Shown: positions 8,565 through 18,953 of the stretch, one piece after another
Layout: every line of letters starts with the position of its first letter
How positions within the stretch are numbered: position 1 is the stretch's first letter
Origin: Armatimonadota bacterium
GTDB taxonomy: Bacteria; Armatimonadota; UBA5829
Assembly: GCA_039679645.1 (NCBI GenBank)
Contig: JBDKUO010000066.1
Span: forward strand, 51,668-115,667
Reading direction: 5' to 3'
DNA: 64,000 nt
The notes under the pieces: generated by a model
Database searches by the model: none
Told to the model about the DNA's origin: nothing
The model's input: only the letters and a program-made list of their open reading frames with translations
Translations under genes and position numbers: made by a program

Positions 8565-11500
8565 TGAGTCTATTAAGTCGGGCAAAAGCACGCAAGCAAA
8601 CAGCTTCTAATGATGATGGAGGACTTGTTAAAAGGGCACGAGCCAGAGCGATACAGGAGAAAGGCGGCTCATCCACCAACTGGCAAGCAGTCGGGAACGG
8701 TTCTGCTTCTCATATATATGATCCAAATGAACGTTCGATGCGTATTATTGCGAATGCGGAGACTGTTCATAAGAATGCACGATCCAAGAAGCCATCCAAG
8801 TTCGAGCAACGTTTAGACCAGGCAACTGAAGCAAAGGCTGACAAGATACTCGGTAAGGACACACGACCCTTGAGAGTCGTTGAAACGCCCACACAAACTG
8901 CTGTTCGTGAAGCAATGCCAGATGTCGTGCCCGTGCCAAAAAGTACACTCGGAGAAAGCCAGAAAACACAAATCGGCAAGATCGGCGATAGGCTTATGCA
9001 GCATCCTGACGAAGTAGATGCAAAGATCGCCGCAGCAAATCTTGATGATGAATCGAAACAATATCTTTCGCAATATATACAAGGTGCGCAGATGCTTGCA
9101 GAGCCGTCCAGCCGTGATGTTCTGATTCAGGGCATATTGGGCATTCCAGGCTTAAACTTGGTTCCAGCGGTAGGCAAAGCCGGAGAAGCTGTCATAGGCA
9201 CAATCGAAAAGGGTGTAAGTAATCCCGTCGCCCGGCTTGCTGCCAAGACTGGTGTGAGAGCGGTTCAAGGTGGTATAGAAGGTGCTGTCGCCAGTGAAGC
9301 GGCCAGCATCCCTGATGCCATAGAACATCCGAGAGAGTGGATTAAAGCACAGCCTCAGATAGTTGGTGGCGGCGCTCTTATGGGTGCTGCCGGTCATGCT
9401 ATACTCCGGCCTATATTGGAAAGTATCGAGAATGCGCCTAAGAAAATATCTGATGCCAAAACACGAGCGATTCTATCTGACGCGGTTATAAAGGCTGAAC
9501 AAGGTGATAACGTAGCATCCGCCGAGCGTTTCAATGAGGGCCTTAATCGTATTCACGAATACAAGAACCTGCCCGAAGATCAGAAAACTAATGTATTTGG
9601 AAAGATCATCAATCGGCTTGGTGAGATGTCCAAATCGCGGGAAGCAGTTACCAAAATTCCAGAGAGCGCGGAACCAGAAGCCAATACCGCTCCTGAGCAG
9701 GTGGAAACTGGCACACCTCATGTGTCTCCTACACTGGGTATTGTCGAGCCTACAAAGGTTGTCGGCAAGGATGTTATCGCAAAAACTGAGCGAGGAACAT
9801 ACGTCAATATTCCTGCGGATCAGTTTGACGGCGTTCCCGTGCATCAGCAGGAAGTCACCCCAGCTCCTGAGCCCGCCGCGCAGGAAGTTCCTCAGTCTCC
9901 GACTGATCGTAGGATAAATATACTTTCTAACTGGTTCAACAAACTTGATGAGGCTAATGCTGACCCTGCGAAGTTCCAAGAAGTAAGTCATGAAGTCCGT
10001 CGCGTCTGGGATGCTACAAACGCCAAGCTGCAGAAGTATTATGATGCTGAGCCTGCGCTGCTGGAAGAGTCTACCCACTATCCCGAAATGACACCGGAAC
10101 AACAGCAGGCATTCAAGGCTAAGTATGATGCCTTTTATGAGAACCGAAACAACATGGAGAATATGGTTGAACAGATGCAGGCGCATCCTGTAGTGCAAAA
10201 GTTGCAAGCGTTGGATGCTGAGCAGGCACAACAGGATGCAATCAAGCAGGCTGCTGAGGATGTCAAAGAGCAGAATCGACAGGCCTACCAGTTCGGCGCT
10301 CCCAGCAAGTCAGATGTGCCGGTTTTCTCTAAGAATGATTCGACCGGCGTGATAGGGAAGACCCGCCTGAAAGGTTATGACTGGAATGAGGTCGCCGATT
10401 CGCTTGGCATGACCAAAGAGCAGATAGGCGATATCATACAAAAGAATGCTCCCAAGATACCGGCGTTCGATAATCGTCGTTATGGAAACGAAGTCACGGG
10501 TTGGCGTAGACCTGGGGAACCTACATCCGACTTCATGACTGTAGAAGAGGCGAAAGTGTTGTCTAGAGCACTTGGCCTTAAGATAAATACCAAGGGAGCA
10601 GAACCCACAGCTCCTGTTGCCACGATAAAGCAAACTTCGGCAGTTACACCGGAATCGGAGGTTACAAATGATACGCAAAACACCGAAAGGTTACAAGGTG
10701 GTCATTCACTCGGTCAAGAACCTGAGCAAGCCGAACTTGAGCAAGTTCCAAGCGGAGAGACTACTCCAGCAGGTGGAATGCTTCAAGCACCAGGGCAAGT
10801 AAAGCCGATTCCTGGTGTGGAAAAACACGTCGACCTAGCTAACCGGCTTACCACTAGACTTCATGAGGATAAGCCCATCGACTGGCGCGAACTGACTTCT
10901 ATGGCCGATGACACGTTCGGTGGCACTGAGGCTGCGGGAACATACAATGCACGCGACAAGGCCGATGCTCTTGAGGCCGCAGTCAATGCTCATATTCGGG
11001 AGAATGCTCCTGATATCATGAGTTGGCCACACGAGAAGGCTGTGACCTGGCTCGAACATCTGCAATCCAAACTGCCTACCCAAACAGCAAACGATAGGAC
11101 AGAAACACAAGTGGAGTTGCAGCAGTTCAGCACTCCACCGGCAGAGGCATTTGCCGCTGCTAAGGCGTTGGGGGATATCAACGGAAAAACGGCGCTCGAA
11201 CCGTCTGCTGGAACTGGAAACCTGGCTAATTTCCTGCGAATTGGTGGCGCGAAGGTTACAACAAACGAATACCCAGGTGAGGGTGGCAACGTGCGTGCCG
11301 GGCTTCTTGCTGCTCAGAATTATCCTGTTACACGGCAGGATGCGGAAATCCTGAACGCCTTGTCGCCGGAAAAATATGATGTGGTCTTAATGAATCCGCC
11401 TTTCTCTGCCACTGGTGGCAGGGTTAAGGCGCACAAAACAGCATTCGGTGCGAAGCACGTTGAAGCTGCTCTTGATATGCTGAAACCTGGCGGCCGCCTG

Positions 11501-14500
11501 GTCGCTATTGTGGGTCGTGGTATGGGCGATAACACTCCGACCTTCCACAAGTGGTTTGATGATATGAGCAAGCGATATGCTTACAGAGCAAACCTACTTG
11601 TTGACGGGTCTGCATACTCAAAATATGGCACGACATTCGACAACAGAATACTCGTGTTTGACAATACTGAGCCTTCAGGGTATAAAGAGACTGATCCACA
11701 ATTGTTCTCTGACGAACCCCTGAGCGTTCAGGATGTAGCCGATAGGCTTAAGGAGTTAGGTAAGAATGGACCGGAAGTCACTGAAACAAGCAGTAGCGAA
11801 AGCGGATCTACACCTAAAGAGGTTGCAGGAAGCCAACCAACTGCCCCTAAACAAAGTTGCATACGAAATACTGAGCAAAAATCACTGGATGGAATATTAC
11901 TTCCAGGGAAGTCTGATCTGGGTGAATCTGGCGTTCAAGGAGTGGCAGGAAGCAATGGTTCAGGAACAGTGGTTTCCGGACGATCTGGCAAACAACATAT
12001 ATCTGATGTGGTCGAGCGAGAAAGACCCGGTAAGGGCAACAACGGAAATCACGAAAGCACTTCAGGACGAGGGGTATCAACCGAAGGATCTTCTGGCAAT
12101 GTCGGGGGACGAAGCAATGGTGACGTTGAGAGATCTGGCGATAGAACTGGCACGCAGCCAGATGTAAATGTCGAAGAACACGTAACTCGACAGACTGGCG
12201 GCGACAACTCCGTCGTTGAGAACAACGATACATTCCAGACCTACAAGGCCGAGATAGGCAACGGCAATCCGCATCCATCCAAACTTGTCGAGACAGGTTC
12301 TATGGGCGGCGTTAAGACTCCGCTTGTGAATCTGGATGATGAGAAAGTAAACTCATACATTCACTTCCCGCGAGAGATAATCAAGAAGGGAGCTTCCCGA
12401 CTTTCCGACACTCAGCTTGAATTGGTCGTTCTGGCTGACTTTTGCCACAACCAGTTACTGCCGGATGGTTCCCGCAGAGGTTTCTTCATTGGCGATGGAA
12501 CTGGTGTCGGCAAGGGGCGTGAGTCTGCTGGCATTATCACGAACAATTGGTATGCTGGGCACAGGCGTATTCTGTGGCTATCCGCGAACCACAATGAACT
12601 ATATGACGCTGGCGTCCGCGACCTGACGGCAGTGGCCGGAAAGGACACAATCCCTGCCAAGAAGATCAGCGACTTTAAGGCTGGCACTCAGATAGATTTC
12701 CCCGAAGGCGTTGTCGTCTGTTCATACTCCACGTTTGCGAATAAACGGACGTCGCCTACGAGGTTTACGCAGATATTGGAGTGGCTGGAGCAGGGCAAGG
12801 GTGACCCTGTTATCATCTTCGATGAAGCTCATAAGGCTGCAAATGCTGTAACGAATAATGCGTTGCAAAAGTCGAGCCACATCGGAGAATCGGTCATTGA
12901 TATACAGAACAAGTTACCCAATGCCCGCGTCACGTATATGACTGCCACCAGCGCTGACGATATAACCGACCTGGGTTATGCTGTGCGTTTGGGCTTGTGG
13001 GGTTCGGATACGGCTTTTAAGACATTTGACCAGTTCTCCGGCACGATTGACGCCGGTGGTATTGGTGCTATGGAGCTTGTGGCGCGTGAAATGAAGCAGA
13101 TGGGCACATATGTTTCCCGTGTGCTGGCGTTCGAGCATCCTGATGGCAAGCCATTGAGTTATGGTGAATTGGTAGTAAAACCGACTCCAGAGATGATCCG
13201 GCAATACAATGAAGCGGCTGACACTTGGTCAAAGGCATTGGGGTTCGTTCAAAACCTTGTAAAAGAAAAGAAACTCGACAGCCGTGAGACTCGCACTTTT
13301 ATGTCGCAATATTGGGGAGTTCACCAGAAGTTCTTTAAGTCTATGTTGACCGGCTTCCAGGTGCCCACCCTTATCGAAACGATAGAAAACGCCATGAGAG
13401 AGGGTAAGGCCCCTGTTATATCGATCGATTCCACTCACGAGGGTGAGACTATCGAGAAAGTGTCCGAAGGTCTTAAGGCTGGCCAGGAACTTGAGGATAT
13501 AGACTTTGCAAGCTCTGACAGCCTTTTCAATTTGGTTAAATCGGGATTCCCAGTTCAACTCACTCAGCCTATGACTGATCCGCTTACCGGCAAGACAGAG
13601 AATGTGCCAGTATGGAAAAAGCCGGACGGCTCGACAGCGGTGGACAAGTATGGTAAGAAAGAGTGGGAACCGGTCATTGATCCGGAGAAAATACGGTTGC
13701 GTAAGCAGTTACTTGGCGGACTCGACTCACTGAGCGTGCCGGGCAATCCTCTGGATATGATTATAGACTACTTCGGTGCTGACAATGTGGCGGAAATATC
13801 TGGGCGTAGTCAAAGGCTTATCCGTAACCGCAAGACCGGCGCTTTGAACCTGGAACATCATTCACAGACGAACCGCAACCAGGAACTTAAAGACTTCCAA
13901 GAAGGCAAGCGCAAGATTGCCATATATACCCGCGCAGGTGAGCAGGGTATCGACCTTCATGCGGGCCGCAAGATGAAGAATCAAAAGCAGAGGTTACACA
14001 TCGTCTTCGATATTGGATGGCAGACTAAAGGCACACTGCAGGGATTCGGCCGGACACATAGATCGGATGAGGTCATCGGCCCTGAGATATTGCTTATGGG
14101 CGTGGATATTGCGGGGTATAAGCGGTTCCTCTCGTCCCTGGCTTCCAAACTCTCTATGCTCGGCGCTCTGCAGCGTGGTGACAGGTCGTCGGCTGGCGCG
14201 GGGGAACTTGCCAAGTATGACTTCAACAGTCGCGAAGGTATGATGGCCGCTCGTGCTGCGCTTGCCTCATTGCCGAATGATACACTTAAGAAGATGGGGA
14301 TTAGCGATAACCCGGAGAAGTGGCCTACGTCCCCGACAGGGCTACTCAAGCAGTTCTTTAACCGTATGATGGTTCTGCCGGTCAACGAGCAGAATGACTT
14401 ATATAGAGCGTTTGAGATGTCGTTTGTAGATCAGATAAATGCGGCAAAGTTGGCCGGAACATATGACCAGACGGTCCAAGACATTAAGGCTGAGAAGATC

Positions 14501-17500
14501 AAGAAAGTATCTGAGCAGGTCATACGCACTGATCCCACCAGCGGCGCACAGACCAAATACTATCACCTGAACGCTACCGTCAAAAACAAGCGTGTGTCGT
14601 TTGCCGAATGTCAGAGAGAGTGGCGAGACCTTCTTGCAAACGGTCAAGCATCTTGGCGAGTTAACACCAAGGGCCGCGTGGGGATGTGCTATTGGCTCGA
14701 TGTCCCAGTGCCTGGGACTACGGAGACACAGCGTAAGTATCTGGTTCGTGGGCCGAATGGCCGTTCCCGCGTTTTGAGTGTAAAGGCTTATGTAGAGAAC
14801 TGGTCACCTGTTAAGCAAGATAAAGCAGAGGAGCTGTGGCAAAAACAACTTGATGAAATGCCTGCGACCCGGCAGGAACCGTATCACATTATTGCAGGTT
14901 TGACTCTGCCTATATATGATAGACTCGGCAATGCAAAAACCATCGTGAGGGTTCCACTCGACGGCGGCGAACGGATTGTCGGTACTATGCTTACCGGTGA
15001 CAATGTAATGCAGACACTTCGGGAACTGGGGGTAGTCACTCAGGCTGATGCCGGTGATCCGGGATCAGTCTACAACGGTGCATTGTCGATGAATGCCAAT
15101 GATACTATCCATCTGGCAGGCAAGCTCAGTCTTGTGCAGGGAATCTTCCGTGGTTCACCTGGAATCGAGATCAAGTATAATGGCGGTCTGGTCACTGATT
15201 CTGCGACACAGAGTCGGTTGACTGATATGGGCATTGTATCCGTTGGTGTATATGACAAGCGTTTGTTTGTGCCGTCCGCTGACGCAATGGCTAATCTATT
15301 GGATAAATACCCGGTGGTGGAATTGCCGAAGTCTATCAGCACAGATATAGCGTCTCGTGTCAACTCCCGAGTGTCGGAAGTGGATTTGCCTACTCCGTCA
15401 TTGTCGGTCAAATACATTAATGGCAGCACTGCTCAATCACCTGAAAGCAAGACTGAAGGGTCTTTCGAGTTTGATAACCCCGACCTGGAATCTAACTGGA
15501 AAGAGAATAGCAAGCCTATAACCTCCAAGGGTTTCCTGAGCAAGATTGTAGAATGTTTCCACGGATTACCTGCACTTGCTACCAGGACATACAAAGATAT
15601 CCCGCGAACCGGCTTCTATGCTGAGGCGAATGAAGCGCTGCGTGTGCTTGGTCATCAAAAGAGCGTGCAAAACTCTGAAGCTGTTAGACTTATCCACGGA
15701 ATCCTGATCGATCTTGAATATGATCCTGCTGCGTTCGACCTGTTCAATCGCCGGATCGTCCTGGCTGATTTCGCTGAAACGGCAGCTGAAGGCATGCAAT
15801 TGCCTGGAGGCTGGGATGCTGATACTGCTGACGCTGAGCTTAAACGAGTGGATGAAGCCATTAACGGGAACAGCAAGATTGAGGATGCGCTTTCGGTCAG
15901 ACGTAGCGTGCTGGAGCAAGTCACACAGGGTTACATAGCCGCTAATAAAGCCGTTGGCTATGATCCGTCGAAAAACCTCAAGCGGCAGGACTACTTCCGG
16001 CATATGGTTCTCGACAAGATGAACCTGAAATACGCTGGAACGATGGGCACTGGTAAGCGCGTCGGAGTGAAGAAAGGCCGTGGGTTTCTCAAGGCTCGCA
16101 AAGGTAGCAACCTGGATATCAGTTATAACTATGTACAGTCGGAATGGGAAGTCCTTTCCCAGATGCTATACGATACTCAGATAGCCAAGGCTCTGAAGCG
16201 GATTCAAGATAACTATGATATAAAGGAAGACCTGAAGCTGGAAGCTGCTCACCGGAACGTTTCGGCCATACTGCCTCATTTTGAAGATGTCGCCAAAGAG
16301 CTGACGGAATCTGAGGACAACACAAGCGGCCATAAATACACTGCAGAAGAGGCTATGCGCCGAATGCTGAACTGGAAGCAGTCGGCTGCCATAGACGGAC
16401 TGCAAAAGATGGCGCTCAATGATGACCTTCCTGCCGGTCGGGCAGGTGAGTATGAGGACTTGCTTAACGAACTGGTCGATAATTACCTGCACAACCGCTC
16501 AATCAAGTCTGTGATGGGTGAAGATTGGACTCCTGCTGATCGCATAGAATTGCCTGAGTGGGCACACAATAGACTGATGCAATATATGAATTATCTGCTT
16601 CAGGAACACGGCGGTGAACCCGGATCGGGTAAAGCTGCGATGTTCTTTCACGGCATACGTGAGAAGAAGCAATACATTAAAGCAGCCTTGGGTGATGAAT
16701 ACCTGGATTGGCGCGACCTGGTCTCCGAAGTTCCTGCGCCTGGTGGCCAAGGCTATGCTATCTTCCAGCCCGATAGGGGAAATGTGTTCTATCAGACAGA
16801 GAGCAGTTCTGAACAACTGGCCGGGAAAATCTTTGAAGGCGTTATGGAATTGGGCGATGTTCCGCTAGACAAGTTGCGCAATGTATTGGTTTTGGGCGGC
16901 AAGCGGCGTGAGTGGGTATTGCCGGAGGGCATAACAGCTACCCTGGAGAATCTGCCGCGTACACGCACTGATGATCCGGTTCTTGATTTTGTGGCAGGTA
17001 AGCCCCTGAACCTGTGGAAACAATATCAATTACTCAACCCGGAAAGAGCTATCAAATACAACCTGCGTAACCTCAGTGGTGATATTGAACCTGTCATAAT
17101 GATGAACCCCGGCATACTTAAGTATGTGCCGCAATCTGCACGGGAGCTATACCAGATGTATCGAACCTCTCGACTCCCGCAAGGGACACTCAAGGATTGG
17201 ATGGACCGTGGGGGTGAGCAGGGTCTTTTGCAGGCTCAGGAGATGGGTGAGCTAAACGACTTGGCCATCTTCTCCAAATTGCTGAACAAGAATGCTGGAG
17301 TGTTGGGCATTCCAAAAGAGCTGTTCCTGAAGTATTGGCGAACGGCAAGACTCGCGACTGACTTTCGCGAATCGCTGTTGAGGTATGCCGCTTATCTCGA
17401 ATACCTGGATGAAGTCAATAACGGCACGTTGAAGAACCACGGCGGCAGTAAGCGCACGGAAGTAGAGGGGCTTCATGACCCGCGTGATAAGGCATATAAG

Positions 17501-18640
17501 CTGTCGAATGAACTGCTTGGTGCGTATGATGAGATATCACAACTTGGCAGAAGTATTCGGAAGTATGTGGCTCCGTTCTGGAGTTGGCAGGAGGTCAACT
17601 TTGGGCGGACTGTGCGGATGTTCAGAAACACGCTGGAAGACGCGCCTGGCGCAAAAGCTCGCGCAGGGTTTACCAAGGCTGTATTTACTGCGCTGCGCCT
17701 GGCCAAGTTCGGCATTCTGGCAAGCGCGCTGTGGTCTATCCTGTCTGCCTGGAACTATCTGCATTTCAGCAAAGAAGAAGATGAATTGCCCGATGATATA
17801 AAGTCAAAGCCTCATCTGATCTTCGGACGTGACGCCAAGACCGGCGATATCTTATATCTCTCTCGCCTGGGCGCTGTGAATGACTTCACCGAGTGGTTCG
17901 GTGCAGACACTGCTCCAAGCGACATACAGGCGTATCTCAATGGAGACAAGTCCATTATGGAGATTTTTTCCGATGATGCTAAGAAGCCGGTCAACAAGAT
18001 GGCTCAGGCGATAAACCCTTGGGTCAAGACATATACGGAATTGAGCACAAAGGAAAAGCTCTATCCTGATATTTTCAATCCACAGTCCTACAAGGACCGT
18101 GGGGAATATCTGGCTGATTCAGTCTCACTTGGTGACGAATACCGCAAGCTCACGGGCAAGCCGAGCAGACCGACGCGTGAGAATGCCGAACGCTACTTTG
18201 CGGACGTCTCTGACCCTGAACAGTCGGCATACTATGACATTCTGGGAGAGAAAACTGGCTTTCTGAAGAAGCACGGCAAGGGTGGGGATAGAGGCGGCAA
18301 TGACAATCCCAAGTCTACCGCACTGTGGAATTACAAACGTGCTCTGCGTTGGGGCGATATTAAGTCCGCACGGAAGTTCTACAAACAGTATTTCAAGCTG
18401 GGTGGAACAGACAGGGGGATCGAGCAGAGCTTCAAAATGAATGATCCTCTGTATGGCTTGGGGTCGGGTAAACCGCAAGAATATGATCCGACTGCAGAAG
18501 TGCAGGCAGAGACAAAGCCGGACCTGCGCAAAGCATTTATACACTCTCTGAATAAAGCTCAGCGAAAGAAGCTCAAGATGGCTATTAGATACTACAACAA
18601 TTTGCAGCACACCCGTAGCAAGATTGAGACTAGGGGGTAG
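8564..18640 (+). CDS. Giant phage polyvalent protein: N6-type methyltransferase + Strawberry-notch-type helicase + helical domains
   Basis: 3358 residues from ATG 8564 (overlaps the previous stop; GAGG upstream). In order: basic N-terminus; hydrophobic helices about 185-290; a charged Pro/Glu-rich region; a methyltransferase about 845-1020 with motif I LEPSAGTGNLA (about 878) and motif IV NPPF (about 944); a Gly/Ser linker about 1065-1205; a superfamily 2 helicase about 1240-1900 with Walker A GDGTGVGKG (about 1310), DEAH (about 1420) and motif VI QGFGRTHRSDE (about 1826), the arrangement of Strawberry-notch-type enzymes; then about 1400 residues of helical modules, with a hydrophobic segment near 3045. 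Proteins of this make-up are called polyvalent proteins and are thought to be injected with phage or plasmid DNA to counter host defence. It occupies the T7 gp16 slot, which encodes an ejected protein, so virion packaging is likely. Methylation of the incoming genome and remodelling of host complexes are inferred roles. Confidence 0.85.
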   Translation: MSLLSRAKARKQTASNDDGGLVKRARARAIQEKGGSSTNWQAVGNGSASHIYDPNERSMRIIANAETVHKNARSKKPSKFEQRLDQATEAKADKILGKDTRPLRVVETPTQTAVREAMPDVVPVPKSTLGESQKTQIGKIGDRLMQHPDEVDAKIAAANLDDESKQYLSQYIQGAQMLAEPSSRDVLIQGILGIPGLNLVPAVGKAGEAVIGTIEKGVSNPVARLAAKTGVRAVQGGIEGAVASEAASIPDAIEHPREWIKAQPQIVGGGALMGAAGHAILRPILESIENAPKKISDAKTRAILSDAVIKAEQGDNVASAERFNEGLNRIHEYKNLPEDQKTNVFGKIINRLGEMSKSREAVTKIPESAEPEANTAPEQVETGTPHVSPTLGIVEPTKVVGKDVIAKTERGTYVNIPADQFDGVPVHQQEVTPAPEPAAQEVPQSPTDRRINILSNWFNKLDEANADPAKFQEVSHEVRRVWDATNAKLQKYYDAEPALLEESTHYPEMTPEQQQAFKAKYDAFYENRNNMENMVEQMQAHPVVQKLQALDAEQAQQDAIKQAAEDVKEQNRQAYQFGAPSKSDVPVFSKNDSTGVIGKTRLKGYDWNEVADSLGMTKEQIGDIIQKNAPKIPAFDNRRYGNEVTGWRRPGEPTSDFMTVEEAKVLSRALGLKINTKGAEPTAPVATIKQTSAVTPESEVTNDTQNTERLQGGHSLGQEPEQAELEQVPSGETTPAGGMLQAPGQVKPIPGVEKHVDLANRLTTRLHEDKPIDWRELTSMADDTFGGTEAAGTYNARDKADALEAAVNAHIRENAPDIMSWPHEKAVTWLEHLQSKLPTQTANDRTETQVELQQFSTPPAEAFAAAKALGDINGKTALEPSAGTGNLANFLRIGGAKVTTNEYPGEGGNVRAGLLAAQNYPVTRQDAEILNALSPEKYDVVLMNPPFSATGGRVKAHKTAFGAKHVEAALDMLKPGGRLVAIVGRGMGDNTPTFHKWFDDMSKRYAYRANLLVDGSAYSKYGTTFDNRILVFDNTEPSGYKETDPQLFSDEPLSVQDVADRLKELGKNGPEVTETSSSESGSTPKEVAGSQPTAPKQSCIRNTEQKSLDGILLPGKSDLGESGVQGVAGSNGSGTVVSGRSGKQHISDVVERERPGKGNNGNHESTSGRGVSTEGSSGNVGGRSNGDVERSGDRTGTQPDVNVEEHVTRQTGGDNSVVENNDTFQTYKAEIGNGNPHPSKLVETGSMGGVKTPLVNLDDEKVNSYIHFPREIIKKGASRLSDTQLELVVLADFCHNQLLPDGSRRGFFIGDGTGVGKGRESAGIITNNWYAGHRRILWLSANHNELYDAGVRDLTAVAGKDTIPAKKISDFKAGTQIDFPEGVVVCSYSTFANKRTSPTRFTQILEWLEQGKGDPVIIFDEAHKAANAVTNNALQKSSHIGESVIDIQNKLPNARVTYMTATSADDITDLGYAVRLGLWGSDTAFKTFDQFSGTIDAGGIGAMELVAREMKQMGTYVSRVLAFEHPDGKPLSYGELVVKPTPEMIRQYNEAADTWSKALGFVQNLVKEKKLDSRETRTFMSQYWGVHQKFFKSMLTGFQVPTLIETIENAMREGKAPVISIDSTHEGETIEKVSEGLKAGQELEDIDFASSDSLFNLVKSGFPVQLTQPMTDPLTGKTENVPVWKKPDGSTAVDKYGKKEWEPVIDPEKIRLRKQLLGGLDSLSVPGNPLDMIIDYFGADNVAEISGRSQRLIRNRKTGALNLEHHSQTNRNQELKDFQEGKRKIAIYTRAGEQGIDLHAGRKMKNQKQRLHIVFDIGWQTKGTLQGFGRTHRSDEVIGPEILLMGVDIAGYKRFLSSLASKLSMLGALQRGDRSSAGAGELAKYDFNSREGMMAARAALASLPNDTLKKMGISDNPEKWPTSPTGLLKQFFNRMMVLPVNEQNDLYRAFEMSFVDQINAAKLAGTYDQTVQDIKAEKIKKVSEQVIRTDPTSGAQTKYYHLNATVKNKRVSFAECQREWRDLLANGQASWRVNTKGRVGMCYWLDVPVPGTTETQRKYLVRGPNGRSRVLSVKAYVENWSPVKQDKAEELWQKQLDEMPATRQEPYHIIAGLTLPIYDRLGNAKTIVRVPLDGGERIVGTMLTGDNVMQTLRELGVVTQADAGDPGSVYNGALSMNANDTIHLAGKLSLVQGIFRGSPGIEIKYNGGLVTDSATQSRLTDMGIVSVGVYDKRLFVPSADAMANLLDKYPVVELPKSISTDIASRVNSRVSEVDLPTPSLSVKYINGSTAQSPESKTEGSFEFDNPDLESNWKENSKPITSKGFLSKIVECFHGLPALATRTYKDIPRTGFYAEANEALRVLGHQKSVQNSEAVRLIHGILIDLEYDPAAFDLFNRRIVLADFAETAAEGMQLPGGWDADTADAELKRVDEAINGNSKIEDALSVRRSVLEQVTQGYIAANKAVGYDPSKNLKRQDYFRHMVLDKMNLKYAGTMGTGKRVGVKKGRGFLKARKGSNLDISYNYVQSEWEVLSQMLYDTQIAKALKRIQDNYDIKEDLKLEAAHRNVSAILPHFEDVAKELTESEDNTSGHKYTAEEAMRRMLNWKQSAAIDGLQKMALNDDLPAGRAGEYEDLLNELVDNYLHNRSIKSVMGEDWTPADRIELPEWAHNRLMQYMNYLLQEHGGEPGSGKAAMFFHGIREKKQYIKAALGDEYLDWRDLVSEVPAPGGQGYAIFQPDRGNVFYQTESSSEQLAGKIFEGVMELGDVPLDKLRNVLVLGGKRREWVLPEGITATLENLPRTRTDDPVLDFVAGKPLNLWKQYQLLNPERAIKYNLRNLSGDIEPVIMMNPGILKYVPQSARELYQMYRTSRLPQGTLKDWMDRGGEQGLLQAQEMGELNDLAIFSKLLNKNAGVLGIPKELFLKYWRTARLATDFRESLLRYAAYLEYLDEVNNGTLKNHGGSKRTEVEGLHDPRDKAYKLSNELLGAYDEISQLGRSIRKYVAPFWSWQEVNFGRTVRMFRNTLEDAPGAKARAGFTKAVFTALRLAKFGILASALWSILSAWNYLHFSKEEDELPDDIKSKPHLIFGRDAKTGDILYLSRLGAVNDFTEWFGADTAPSDIQAYLNGDKSIMEIFSDDAKKPVNKMAQAINPWVKTYTELSTKEKLYPDIFNPQSYKDRGEYLADSVSLGDEYRKLTGKPSRPTRENAERYFADVSDPEQSAYYDILGEKTGFLKKHGKGGDRGGNDNPKSTALWNYKRALRWGDIKSARKFYKQYFKLGGTDRGIEQSFKMNDPLYGLGSGKPQEYDPTAEVQAETKPDLRKAFIHSLNKAQRKKLKMAIRYYNNLQHTRSKIETRG
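11766..12167 (+). CDS. Probable overlapping (nested) phage gene in +1 frame inside the polyvalent-protein gene
   Basis: 133 residues from ATG 11766, with AAGGAG at 11750-11755 and a 10-base spacer. It lies wholly inside the giant gene but in the +1 frame. Its protein looks globular: five Trp residues, amphipathic helices (NHWMEYYFQGSLIWVNLAFK, EITKALQDEGYQPKDLLAMS) and ordinary codon choice with many CTG, GCA and GAA codons. In the same stretch the giant gene's own frame encodes a Gly/Ser/Asn/Glu-rich linker with little hydrophobic content. This is the reverse of a usual shadow frame. I do not recognise the family. It could be the older gene, with the long protein formed by reading through it, or a newer gene placed in a tolerant linker. 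Confidence 0.6.
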   Translation: MDRKSLKQAVAKADLHLKRLQEANQLPLNKVAYEILSKNHWMEYYFQGSLIWVNLAFKEWQEAMVQEQWFPDDLANNIYLMWSSEKDPVRATTEITKALQDEGYQPKDLLAMSGDEAMVTLRDLAIELARSQM

Positions 18641-18646
18641 CGAAAA

Positions 18647-18922
18647 GTGACTCAGGCAGATGAAATTAAGATTGCCGAACTGAATGGGCGCGTGACTGCA
18701 ATAGAAACTCGCCTCAACGGGCATGTGCCGGAGAAGTGCATCCGTGAAGATGAGGCAATCTCAAATATAAAAGAAGAAATAGGGGGCATAAAACAGACAC
18801 TTGATCGTATATGGAAACGTATCGATGCGCCCGGCGTATTTCTGCAGCAGGCAATCATATCGGCTTTTACCGGCGGCGTGATAGCGTTGGTGTTTATACT
18901 TTTGCAAAAGGCTATACACTAA
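18647..18922 (+). CDS. XhlA/holin-like small membrane protein of the lysis cassette
   Basis: 91 residues from GTG 18647, 6 bases after the giant gene. Residues 1-60 form a coiled coil with heptad hydrophobics (IAELNGRVTAIETRLNG ... ISNIKEEIGGIKQTLDRIWK), and residues about 68-88 form one membrane segment (IISAFTGGVIALVFILLQK). A short coiled coil followed by a C-terminal anchor is the build of XhlA-type phage proteins that work with a holin or act as one. The amidase two genes downstream supports a lysis cassette. Which gene is the pore-forming holin is not certain. Confidence 0.6.
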   Translation: MTQADEIKIAELNGRVTAIETRLNGHVPEKCIREDEAISNIKEEIGGIKQTLDRIWKRIDAPGVFLQQAIISAFTGGVIALVFILLQKAIH

Positions 18923-18953
18923 TCCCCTTGCCAACTTCTCATCATGTGATCTA

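Noticed and set aside
9473..10231. 252-codon minus-strand frame within the giant phage gene
   Set aside because: Leu/Arg/Cys/His-rich mirror-type protein, no ribosome binding site and no domain. The sense strand encodes plausible helical protein here.
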